From Candidatus Limosilactobacillus faecipullorum (lineage in GTDB: Bacteria; Bacillota; Bacilli; Lactobacillales; Lactobacillaceae): a stretch of 34,978 nt of DNA. A model generated the notes under the pieces. That model saw only the letters and a program-made list of their open reading frames with translations. It was not told where the DNA came from and did no database searches. The first letter of the stretch is position 1. The number at the start of each line of letters is the position of its first letter. The stretch covers positions 1-34,978 of the forward strand of contig DWYX01000046.1 in NCBI GenBank assembly GCA_019118465.1, in the 5' to 3' direction. The position numbers and the translations under genes were made by a program. Below are positions 9,201 to 15,788 of this stretch, piece by piece.

Positions 9201-9547
9201 ATCAAATTGTGGCAGTGACGGGTAAATGTGCCCTTCGCAATGATGAAAAAGAAGTGATTGTTGACCAATTAAAACTCGCAAATACCTTTAATGCGCCAAA
9301 CCAAGGGGCAACGGCACGGTGGGCTTTACAGCTCCTCCCAGAAGTTGCGATGAGTGGTTTAAAACGAATTCAAGCCGTCATTAAGGATCATCCGGGTAAT
9401 TATCCGGTTGTGGTCTATGATGTCAAAACCAAGGCTGCCCACCAGTTAATCAATGGCGCGGCGGGGGATGAAGCAACCCACCAAGCCTTCAATGCTGCAA
9501 TTGGGAGTGCTAACGTAGTTTTTCAAAAGTTACCACTAAAAAAATAA
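6254..9547 (+). CDS. dnaE: DNA polymerase III subunit alpha, DnaE type
   Basis: A 1097-residue C-family replicative polymerase of the Gram-positive DnaE type, which in Bacillota extends RNA primers and hands over to PolC. Domains in order: PHP-like (about 1-200), palm with PGRGSAAGS (about 326) and catalytic aspartates D368 and D370 in PDIDLD, thumb/fingers with GRHDS-like LPRHDSIHAAG and YRPGPMDNI, the FNRSHAVAYS motif, a helix-hairpin-helix region, and a C-terminal OB-fold (about 940-1030). The frame extends 24 codons upstream, but AAAGGAGG (6236-6243) and a promoter within that stretch point to the ATG at 6254. The PHP metal-binding histidines are absent, so this domain is probably not catalytic. 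Confidence 0.95.
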   Translation: MVPVNVISTYSLLKSTIRPEKLVEFAKAQGYSAVALTDENVLYGAVRFYYAAQAANLIPVLGLKISLENFHAIVYAKGSQGYQALSRLSSTIMTQAQPLTMAVFLKLTANLPIAVEPATILLAYQDQSLQAILKSLTKEHPSDLYAGITLELDPVQQTAIQNWAQKYRLPLLAMDPVEYLQADDYFSTQVLRAIGTGHEIKAPHLVADHKGPHFLRSNNEMVQAYRAAGLEEAVTNTDRLAEECQLMIKFQSPVLPAFPVPNEETSQSYLQKLCQAGLRVRGLTSQPYQDRLTHELKQIHNLGFDDYFLIVWDVMHFVHQQKITTGPGRGSAAGSLVAYALQITDVDPLKYHLLFERFLNPERAQMPDIDLDIPDNHRQEVLAYVHQRYGHQRVAQIITFGTLAAKQALKDVARIFKLPTYLSDQLNGILGQIQSKDRLTIAGAVKSSQALVNLMNDQPLVSLIVKTAQKLEGLPRHDSIHAAGIVLANEPLMDLVPLQGGFGDDELMVTQYAKETVEAVGLLKMDFLGLRNLTIMDSALQLIHQRQPKFDLTKVPLDDPATLRLFSQGNTDGIFQFESRGIRRVLINLGIDNFEDLVAVNALYRPGPMDNIDHFIARKYGTEDYQLPDPSLQAILGTTYGVLVYQEQVMQVASIMAGFTLGQADLLRRAMSHKNQATMDQMKARFLAGAEKKGYAKNLASQVYDYIERFAQYGFNRSHAVAYSKMAFEMAYLKVHFPTEFFVALLEIEPNLNKKRDHFADAKRSGVTVVGPRINLSQAGFSLQDGKVIVGFESIKGLRSDMIAAILKARQSGPFKDIYDFLARLPERWATEKYLTPLIYVGAFDGLGYNRAELIDGLPGLLSGGQFSLHEPSLQPIMHQLAELPLGERLTKENKYLGVYLSGHPASQYHNLRQQLGGQLIQDVQPDQLATLVVMFNRSRTVHTKKDHRQMAFVTASDESGKIALTIFPQQYAKFYQLLEKPNQIVAVTGKCALRNDEKEVIVDQLKLANTFNAPNQGATARWALQLLPEVAMSGLKRIQAVIKDHPGNYPVVVYDVKTKAAHQLINGAAGDEATHQAFNAAIGSANVVFQKLPLKK

Positions 9548-9600
9548 TAAAGCGAACCGTAGATGGATGCGCTTACAAACGACTTTTGCTAGAAAAATTA

Positions 9601-9629
9601 AAGACACCCCATTTAAAACGTGCTATGAT
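9601..9629 (+). promoter_or_regulatory. Extended -10 promoter of pyk
   Basis: TGCTATGAT (9621-9629) is an extended -10, with AAGACA (9601-9606) as -35 at 17 nt. The predicted transcript would start near 9636 and carry a GGGGG-CAA-CCCC hairpin at 9646-9657 at its 5' end. Confidence 0.55.
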
Positions 9630-9691
9630 ATCAGTGTGTGATTGAGGGGGCAACCCCAGAAAATGCTTAACGCAAAGGAGAGAGATCACTT

Positions 9692-11113
9692 ATGAAGAAA
9701 ACCAAGATTGTCAGCACTTTAGGGCCGGCAAGTACGGATGTTGATACGATTGTTAAGTTGATTAATGCGGGAGCAAATGTTTTCCGCTTCAACTTCTCCC
9801 ATGGTGACCACCCAGAACACTTGGGCCGGTTGGAAAATGTCCACAAGGCCGAAGAAATCACGGGTAAGAAGGTCGGGATCATGCTCGACACCAAGGGGGC
9901 TGAAATTCGGACGACTGTTCAAAAGGACGGTAAGATCGAATACAACATCGGCGACAAGGTTCGGATTTCTATGGACGACAGCCTTGAAGGTGTGCATGAC
10001 AAGATTGCCGTTACTTACGAAGGACTTTACGACGACGTTAAGGTCGGTGGGCACGTCCTTTTTGATGACGGTTTGATTGACATGTTAGTTGACGAAAAGG
10101 ATGAAGCTAACAAGGAATTGGTATGTCACGTTTTGAACCACGGGGTACTTGGTTCACGGAAAGGGGTTAACGCTCCTGGTGTATCCATCAACCTTCCAGG
10201 GATTACGGAAAAGGACTCCAGTGATATCCGCTTTGGTTTGGACCACGACATCAACTTCATCGCTGCTTCCTTTGTTCGGAAGGCCCAAGACGTCTTGGAC
10301 ATTCGTGAATTGCTTAAGGAAAAGAACAAGGAAGATGTTTTAATCTTCCCTAAGATCGAATCTCAAGAAGGAATTGACAACTTCGAAGAAATCATTGAAG
10401 TTTCTGACGGGTTAATGGTTCCTCGTGGGGACATGGGGGTTGAAATCCCAGCTGAAAATGTTCCTTTGGTTCAAAAGAACATGATTCGCCGTTGCAACGA
10501 ACTTGGCAAGCCAGTTATTACGGCGACCCAAATGTTGGACTCTATGCAAGAAAACCCACGGCCAACGCGGGCCGAAGTTTCTGACGTTGCCAACGCCGTC
10601 TTTGACGGAACTGATGCAACGATGCTTTCTGGTGAAAGTGCTAACGGGGACTACCCAGTTGAATCAGTCGCAACCATGGCTCACATCGACCTCAAGGCTG
10701 AAAACAACCTTGACAAGTTTGGACGGGAAGTCTTTGACTTTGATAAGTCTGATGTTACCGAAACAATCGGTTCTGCCGTTGCTAACGCTGCTCGGGACCT
10801 TAACATCAAGACGATCGTTGCCTCAACGAAGTCTGGTTACACGGCCCGGATGATTTCCAAGTACCGGCCATCTGCTGATGTGCTCGCTTTGACTTACGAC
10901 GAACGGGTACAACGGAGCTTAAACATTAACTGGGGGGTTCAACCATTTGTTGTTGACCGGCCAGAAAGCACTGATGAAATGTTCAAGCTTGCCGGTGAAA
11001 AGGCAAAGGAACTTGGCTTTGCTGAAGTTGGTGATATGATCATCGTTGTTGCTGGTTTACCTGGTGGTCACGCTGGTACGACCAACTTGATGCGGGTTAT
11101 GCAAGTTAAGTAA
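9692..11113 (+). CDS. pyk: Pyruvate kinase
   Basis: A 473-residue glycolytic enzyme making pyruvate and ATP from phosphoenolpyruvate and ADP. Motifs: NFSHGDH near the N-terminus, MLDTKGAEIRT, catalytic K221 in FPKIES, the Mg2+/PEP region EVSDGLMVPRGDMGVEI, and the family segment around DGTDATMLSGE. It ends after the ordinary C-terminal domain and lacks the extra PEP-utiliser domain of Bacillus and many lactobacillus enzymes (about 585 residues). Ribosome binding site AAAGGAGAG precedes the ATG. Codon use is strongly biased (AAG, GAC, AAC), as expected of a highly expressed gene. It follows dnaE directly; the usual pfkA is missing. Confidence 0.97.
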   Translation: MKKTKIVSTLGPASTDVDTIVKLINAGANVFRFNFSHGDHPEHLGRLENVHKAEEITGKKVGIMLDTKGAEIRTTVQKDGKIEYNIGDKVRISMDDSLEGVHDKIAVTYEGLYDDVKVGGHVLFDDGLIDMLVDEKDEANKELVCHVLNHGVLGSRKGVNAPGVSINLPGITEKDSSDIRFGLDHDINFIAASFVRKAQDVLDIRELLKEKNKEDVLIFPKIESQEGIDNFEEIIEVSDGLMVPRGDMGVEIPAENVPLVQKNMIRRCNELGKPVITATQMLDSMQENPRPTRAEVSDVANAVFDGTDATMLSGESANGDYPVESVATMAHIDLKAENNLDKFGREVFDFDKSDVTETIGSAVANAARDLNIKTIVASTKSGYTARMISKYRPSADVLALTYDERVQRSLNINWGVQPFVVDRPESTDEMFKLAGEKAKELGFAEVGDMIIVVAGLPGGHAGTTNLMRVMQVK

Positions 11114-11169
11114 ATAGGTAGGGAGGAAACCTTTCTTTCTCTGCTGAACTTTATTTAAAATATTTAAAC

Positions 11170-11204
11170 AAGACTGGGAAGCGTCTGTTCTTCTCAGTCT
11201 TTTT
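11170..11204 (+). terminator. Intrinsic terminator after pyk
   Basis: Stem AAGACTG-g-GAAG (11170-11181) with CTTC-t-CAGTCTT (11190-11201), then further T residues. Confidence 0.85.
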
Positions 11205-11291
11205 ACATAAGCGACTTTATCTTTCTAATAAAATTATGTAAAATGGAAAAGTTGAGAAAACGGTCCGAAATAAAAACGAAGGGAAAATGTT

Positions 11292-12176
11292 ATGAATCAA
11301 GCACTAGGAAAGGTTGTTACTGCGGTAATGATCGATGAAAATGAGGATTATTACTTTGTTCAACCAGAACGCAATGGGCAAACTTACCGTTTGAAAAAGA
11401 CGGAAGCACCCCAGGTTTTGCATATTGGGGGGTCTGTGCGGGGCTTTGTATACGAAAATGCTGACCATCAGCTTCAGATGACGTGTGAACATATCCCAAA
11501 TATTCAAGTTGACCGTTATGATTTCGGAACGGTCGTGAATGTTCGCCGTGATTTAGGGGTCTTTGTTAATATTGGTTTACCAAATAAAGACATTGTTGTC
11601 TCCCTTGATGATCTGCCGACCTTGAAACACCTTTGGCCCCAACCAGGGGACCGCTTATTAATGGCCCTTCAAGTTGATGATCATGATCGGATTTGGGGGA
11701 AGCTTGCCGATGATGAGATTTTCCGCACTCTGGCTGCTAAACCGAATCGCTCTTTGGTTAATAAAAATGCGAAGGCGACGGTTTATCGTTTGAAGATGGC
11801 AGGAACACTGGTCTTAACCGAAGACTACTATCTTGGATTCATCCATCCAAGCGAACGGGATCAAGAACCACGTTTAGGTCAAGTGGTAAATGCTCGGGTA
11901 ATTGGCCTTTCTTCGCACGGGGGATTAAACCTCTCGTTGAAGCCACGGGCCTACCAAGCAATCAACGATGATGCCGAACAAATTTTAGCCTTGTTAACCC
12001 ATAGCCAAACTCATCAGTTAGCCTTAACGGACAAGTCATCACCAGCTGAAATTAAGGCGGTCTTAGGAATCAGTAAGGGGCAATTTAAACGGGCAGTTGG
12101 CCACTTACTAAAAGCACGTTTGGTTAACCAGGTAAACGGTAAATTAATTTTGTTAAAGGAACCAAATCATGATTAG
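11292..12176 (+). CDS. cvfB: CvfB-family S1 RNA-binding protein
   Basis: A 294-residue protein of the CvfB/YitL family. Two OB-like segments come first (about residues 5-60), then an S1 domain (about 66-135, with VDRYDFGTVVNVRRDLGVF), another S1-like segment (about 145-215), and a C-terminal winged-helix region (about 225-290, with GISKGQFKRAVGHLLKARLV). In Staphylococcus, CvfB binds RNA and affects virulence-gene expression; the role here is inferred. Its end overlaps the next gene by 8 nt, starting a tightly packed run down to rluB. Confidence 0.88.
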   Translation: MNQALGKVVTAVMIDENEDYYFVQPERNGQTYRLKKTEAPQVLHIGGSVRGFVYENADHQLQMTCEHIPNIQVDRYDFGTVVNVRRDLGVFVNIGLPNKDIVVSLDDLPTLKHLWPQPGDRLLMALQVDDHDRIWGKLADDEIFRTLAAKPNRSLVNKNAKATVYRLKMAGTLVLTEDYYLGFIHPSERDQEPRLGQVVNARVIGLSSHGGLNLSLKPRAYQAINDDAEQILALLTHSQTHQLALTDKSSPAEIKAVLGISKGQFKRAVGHLLKARLVNQVNGKLILLKEPNHD

Positions 12177-13065
12177 TGAGCAGCTGGCTATCCCGGTGAA
12201 AGCCTATTTAGAGCAATTAAAGCAACGCCGATCACCAAGCACGGTTGCTAATTACGGCTTAGATTTACAGCGGATGATGAAAACTTTTGCTACCCATGAT
12301 ATTCAAACTTGGGACCAAGTGGATCATTACTTATTGACGCAAGTCCTTAACGAATTAGCTGAAACAGCAAGTGTTGCCACGATCCGTCGCTACTGTTCGA
12401 GTTTACGGCAATTCTATCGTTATCTGCTGGAGCAACGCTTAGTTAACCAGGATCCAACCCACGATCTCGCCCTACCGAGACGGGTGATGACGGAAGCAGC
12501 AACTTTAAGTGTTGAAGAAACCCTGACTTTGATTGAAACAATCACGGGAACGACAACTTTAGCCATCCGGAACCGGACAATTTTAGAAGTGATGTATGCG
12601 ACTGGGTTGAAGGTCAGTGAATTATTGGCTTTGACGGAGGAAGATTTACACTTTAACTTGGACTTTCTAACGGTTCATGATCGGTTGGGAAAAGAACGGT
12701 TAGTTCCGATTAGCCATCGTGCCCAAAAATGGGTGGAAAAATATTTACAGGTGGCCCGGCCCCAGTTAGTCAATTCAAACGTTGAGGCAAACGCGCTGTT
12801 CTTGAATGCTCGTGGAGGGCAACTTTCCCGGCAAACAATTTGGCAGTTATTGAAAAACAGTGCGGCAAATGCGGAGATTAAAGTAACGGTGACCCCTGAA
12901 ATCTTGCGGGCGAGCCTAAAAGATCACTTATTAGCTAACCAAGCGGACTATTTAGCAGTGGTTCAAATCTTAGGAACTCGGATCCAGAATATGCCGCTTT
13001 TACCACTTAAACGGGTCCAGAAGATTTATCGGGCTTGTTTACCAGCCGCCTTTGAGGAGGGGTAA
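12169..13065 (+). CDS. xerD: XerD-like tyrosine recombinase homologue, catalytically degenerate
   Basis: A 298-residue full-length homologue of XerD: an N-terminal SAM-like core-binding domain (about 1-100) and a C-terminal domain (about 105-290). It sits where xerD normally lies in Bacillota, upstream of ribT-scpA-scpB. Position by position against the canonical active site, R148 is K (TGLKVSEL), the beta-hairpin K172 position is R with the GKGNKER loop shortened, H244 is E (TPEILR), R247 is retained, H270 is T (LGT), and the nucleophile Y279 is P. It therefore probably cannot cleave DNA, although the frame is intact. Streptococci have an inactive 'XerD-like' protein in the same scpA neighbourhood, which is a precedent. 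A DNA-binding or structural role is inference. Confidence 0.85.
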   Translation: MISEQLAIPVKAYLEQLKQRRSPSTVANYGLDLQRMMKTFATHDIQTWDQVDHYLLTQVLNELAETASVATIRRYCSSLRQFYRYLLEQRLVNQDPTHDLALPRRVMTEAATLSVEETLTLIETITGTTTLAIRNRTILEVMYATGLKVSELLALTEEDLHFNLDFLTVHDRLGKERLVPISHRAQKWVEKYLQVARPQLVNSNVEANALFLNARGGQLSRQTIWQLLKNSAANAEIKVTVTPEILRASLKDHLLANQADYLAVVQILGTRIQNMPLLPLKRVQKIYRACLPAAFEEG

Positions 13066-13066
13066 A

Positions 13067-13456
13067 ATGTTAGTTCCGTATCGCAAAGATTATCAAAAAA
13101 TCGTGATGGGATTACTTTCTTTTAGTGCGGATTTACCGAATTATGATTACCTTCAAGCAGAGATCGATTGGTCGAACCTAACCCATTATCCGATTTACCT
13201 CTGGAAAGCGCCTTACTCCGAGCAATTTATTGGGGTCGCGGTCCTTGAAGTTGGGGATGAATATGTTCTGGTTCGGCGGCTTTCTTTCCCACCAAGTGAG
13301 CGTTCAGGAAAAAATGTCTATGATTTTTTGACGGCAATTGAGCAAAAATATCCCAACAAACGGATTATGGGGACCTTGGATATCCAACCTCTAATTACAA
13401 ATTGGGCCCGCAGCAGTCGGTATCGGGTCACAAAGGAGCAAGTAAATGGCGAATGA
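13067..13456 (+). CDS. ribT: RibT-like GNAT-family protein
   Basis: A 129-residue protein of the RibT family, a small GNAT-fold acetyltransferase-like protein named from the Bacillus riboflavin operon; substrate unknown. The frame extends to a TTG at 13052, but GAGGAGGGG (13054-13062) is a strong ribosome binding site for the ATG at 13067, one base after the xerD stop. It overlaps scpA by 11 nt. The xerD-ribT-scpA order is common in lactobacilli, so the name does not imply a link to riboflavin here. Confidence 0.82.
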   Translation: MLVPYRKDYQKIVMGLLSFSADLPNYDYLQAEIDWSNLTHYPIYLWKAPYSEQFIGVAVLEVGDEYVLVRRLSFPPSERSGKNVYDFLTAIEQKYPNKRIMGTLDIQPLITNWARSSRYRVTKEQVNGE

Positions 13457-14216
13457 GATCATGATGGGCCCAGAAAAGCCTTTTATCCATCTTGGCGACT
13501 TTGATGGTCCCTTGGATTTACTACTGCACTTGATTCGACAAGATAAAGTCGATATTTACGATATTCCAATTGAAAAGATTACTCGTCAATACGTGAAAAT
13601 CTTACACGAGAATCAGCGCCACCAATTAGAAATTGCGGGGGAATACTTTGTGATGGCTTCAACGCTGATGCGGATTAAGAGCCAACTCTTGTTACCAGTG
13701 CCACCGGTAGACGAAGCGGAACCTCAAGAGGAGGTTGATCCGCGAGAAGAATTGGTTGATCAATTATTAGAATATCAACGTTATCAAGCCGCAGCTAAGC
13801 ATTTAGAAGCTAAAGCGGAAGCCCGTCAACGGGAATATACCCGTGAAGCGATGCAAGTTCCGCCGGAATTAGTGGTTAAACGAGTCCAACCCGGGGTTAG
13901 TATTGATGAATTAAAGGCGGCCTTCGAAGAATTACTCCAACGCCGTCAAGTTCCAGAACTACCGGTTGAAGAAACGGCACCGGAAAAAATCACGGTGGCA
14001 GAGCGAATTGCTTATATTCGCCAGGTCGTTGATCATCCAGTGCGGTTTGTGGACTTGTTTGCCGATCAACTTACTCGGGATAATTTAGTGACAACCTTTA
14101 TGGCCCTTTTGGAACTTTGCCGCCATCAAGTTGTTCGGGTTAACCAACCTGAGGCGTTTGGTCCCTTAATTGTGACGAAAGGAAGCATGTTTGATGAACA
14201 ACCAAGCGAAAATTGA
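13446..14216 (+). CDS. scpA: Segregation and condensation protein A
   Basis: A 256-residue kleisin subunit of the bacterial SMC condensin complex. The N-terminal SMC-neck-binding helix region starts FDGPLDLLLHLIRQDKVDIYD (trimmed: DGPLDLLLHLI at about 19-29); the middle is acidic and charged (about 85-180), and the C-terminal winged helix lies at about 190-250. AAAGGAG about 7 nt upstream supports the ATG at 13446. It overlaps scpB by 23 nt, typical of coupled subunits made in fixed ratio. Confidence 0.95.
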   Translation: MANEIMMGPEKPFIHLGDFDGPLDLLLHLIRQDKVDIYDIPIEKITRQYVKILHENQRHQLEIAGEYFVMASTLMRIKSQLLLPVPPVDEAEPQEEVDPREELVDQLLEYQRYQAAAKHLEAKAEARQREYTREAMQVPPELVVKRVQPGVSIDELKAAFEELLQRRQVPELPVEETAPEKITVAERIAYIRQVVDHPVRFVDLFADQLTRDNLVTTFMALLELCRHQVVRVNQPEAFGPLIVTKGSMFDEQPSEN

Positions 14217-14781
14217 GGCTCTCTTGTTTATTGCGGGGGATGAAGGAATCACCCTCGGTGACCTTGCCAACCTTACCGGGCTGTTAAAGCCGGCCGTTCA
14301 AGGGTTGTTGGGGGAGATCACCGAAAAATATGCTCAAGATGAGACTTGTGCTCTTAAGCTCCTGGTGAGTGCCGATACTTACCGACTTGCGACGAAGGGG
14401 GAACTGGCACCGGTTGTAAAAGATTATTTTGAAACCCCACTAACGGTGCCGTTGACACCAGCCTTACTTGAAGTTTTGGCCATTATTGCTTACCGGCAAC
14501 CAATTACTCGGATTGAAATTGATGATCTCCGCGGAGTCCAGAGTTCAGGCTCAATTCAAAAGTTAGTTGTGCGAGGCTTAGTCGAAACTAAGGGGCGTTT
14601 AAATGTTCCCGGGCGGCCTTTCCGCTATGCGACTACGACCGCTTTCTTGGATTATTTTGGCTTAGCTGATTTATCCGAGTTGCCTCCATTGAGCGAACCG
14701 GCGGAAGAAATTATGGACAGCGAACAATTTGCCCAGGCCTTAGCCCAACGGCGACAAAAGTTAGAGAAAGCAGAGGATTAG
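14194..14781 (+). CDS. scpB: Segregation and condensation protein B
   Basis: A 195-residue KITE subunit that dimerises on ScpA in the SMC complex. Two winged-helix domains are visible: about residues 5-80 (AKIEALLFIAGDEGI) and about 85-160 (LLEVLAIIAYRQPITRIEID, then GRPFRYATT), followed by an acidic tail. The frame includes a TTG at 14191, but AAAGGAAG is 8 nt before the ATG at 14194, so that start is preferred. Confidence 0.95.
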   Translation: MNNQAKIEALLFIAGDEGITLGDLANLTGLLKPAVQGLLGEITEKYAQDETCALKLLVSADTYRLATKGELAPVVKDYFETPLTVPLTPALLEVLAIIAYRQPITRIEIDDLRGVQSSGSIQKLVVRGLVETKGRLNVPGRPFRYATTTAFLDYFGLADLSELPPLSEPAEEIMDSEQFAQALAQRRQKLEKAED

Positions 14782-14784
14782 CGA

Positions 14785-15504
14785 ATGGAACGTTTACAAA
14801 AGGTTATCGCTCATGCGGGGGTTGCTTCCCGCCGAGCAGCGGAAAAATTAATTCAAGCTGGTCGGGTTGAAGTTAATGATCAAATCGTGACCGAACTGGG
14901 AGTTCAAGTTAAACAAAACGATCAAATCAAGGTTGATGGGGTGCCCTTAAAAAAAGAACCCTTGGTGTACTTCTTATTAAACAAGCCCCGAGGAGTGATC
15001 TCTTCAGCTCACGATGAAAAAGGCCGGAAAACGGTCGTTGATATTTTTAAGGATGCGGGGATTGAAGAACGAATTTACCCAATTGGCCGGCTCGATTATG
15101 ATACGACTGGACTCTTGTTGTTGACTAATGATGGGGACCTAACTAACCAATTGATGCACCCCAAGTTTGAGGTTGATAAGGTCTATGTTGCCAAAGTCAA
15201 GGGTCGGGTAAGTAACGAAGCCCTAAAGGCCTTGCGGACCGGGGTGAAGATTGATGGACGAATGACAGCCCAAGCAAAAGCCAAGGTGGTCTCAGTGAGT
15301 GACGACCGCAAACACAGTATTGTTCGCTTAACCATTCATGAAGGTCATTACCACCAAGTTAAAAAGATGCTGCAGGCGGTTGGAAATCCGGTGGTTAAAC
15401 TTCACCGGGAAGAATATGCCGGGCTAACTTTAGCGGGCCTTCCTTCAGCCGGTCAATGGCGAAAACTACGGCCGAATGAAGTTAAAGCCTTGAAGCAACT
15501 TTAA
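14785..15504 (+). CDS. rluB: 23S rRNA pseudouridine synthase, RluB/RsuA family
   Basis: A 239-residue enzyme. The S4 RNA-binding domain occupies about residues 2-60 (ERLQKVIAHAGVASRRAAEKL), and the catalytic domain carries GRLDYDTTGLLLLTNDG with the catalytic aspartate at about 104. By family and by its position after scpB it most likely modifies 23S rRNA (RluB, position 2605 in E. coli numbering); RsuA-type specificity cannot be excluded from sequence alone. It starts 3 nt after scpB. Confidence 0.92.
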   Translation: MERLQKVIAHAGVASRRAAEKLIQAGRVEVNDQIVTELGVQVKQNDQIKVDGVPLKKEPLVYFLLNKPRGVISSAHDEKGRKTVVDIFKDAGIEERIYPIGRLDYDTTGLLLLTNDGDLTNQLMHPKFEVDKVYVAKVKGRVSNEALKALRTGVKIDGRMTAQAKAKVVSVSDDRKHSIVRLTIHEGHYHQVKKMLQAVGNPVVKLHREEYAGLTLAGLPSAGQWRKLRPNEVKALKQL

Positions 15505-15511
15505 ATTTTGC

Positions 15512-15540
15512 TTGTAAAAAGATGAGAAGAATGTTAAAGT
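15512..15540 (+). promoter_or_regulatory. Promoter of the T-box leader
   Basis: TTGTAA (15512-15517), 17-nt spacer, TAAAGT (15535-15540). The expected start, near 15547, is just before the T-box stem I. Confidence 0.5.
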
Positions 15541-15546
15541 AATGAC

Positions 15547-15768
15547 AATAATTTCAGGGTGACGATCAGTAGGGCTCCATCTCAAGGGTTAGCGAACTAG
15601 CGGTTGGTGAAAGCTAGGCAGGATGAAAGCTACGAATTACCCGTCGAAGATCCTGAACGGATTGGCTAGTACCGTTATCAACTAGCAAGAGTGGGGGAAG
15701 ATCCCCTAGCTAGGTGGTACCACGGTGAAATGTCGTCCCAGCAAGTTTTATGCTTGCTGGGATTTTTT
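15547..15768 (+). promoter_or_regulatory. T-box riboswitch leader of the NhaC-family transporter gene
   Basis: A full T-box leader. Stem I is closed by TTCAGG (15553-15558) and CCTGAA (15652-15657), then GACG/CGTC. The distal loop has the family motifs AGCGA and GGTTGGTGAAA (15591-15612). AGTA (15568-15571) is placed like the specifier-loop S-turn strand. The antiterminator T-box sequence AGGTGGTACCACGG is at 15712-15725, and the terminator stem TCCCAGCAAG/CTTGCTGGGA (15736-15745, 15753-15762) is followed by six T. Two TAC triplets (15631-15633 and 15638-15640) flank the GAA in the specifier loop, so a tyrosine specifier is most likely, though TTA (Leu, 15637-15639) cannot be ruled out by eye. 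The UGGN is TGGT, implying discriminator base A, compatible with tRNA-Tyr. Confidence 0.93.
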
Positions 15769-15788
15769 AATTGTTTGGAGGAATTTTA

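Noticed and set aside
9719-10054. 111-codon open frame on the - strand inside pyk
   Set aside because: It is the antisense shadow of a highly codon-biased gene; no ribosome binding site and no recognisable protein pattern. The same holds for the + strand frame at 9765-10076.
12169-13065. xerD as an active dif recombinase
   Set aside because: Catalytic R, K, both His positions and the Tyr are replaced, so the standard activity cannot be supported from sequence.
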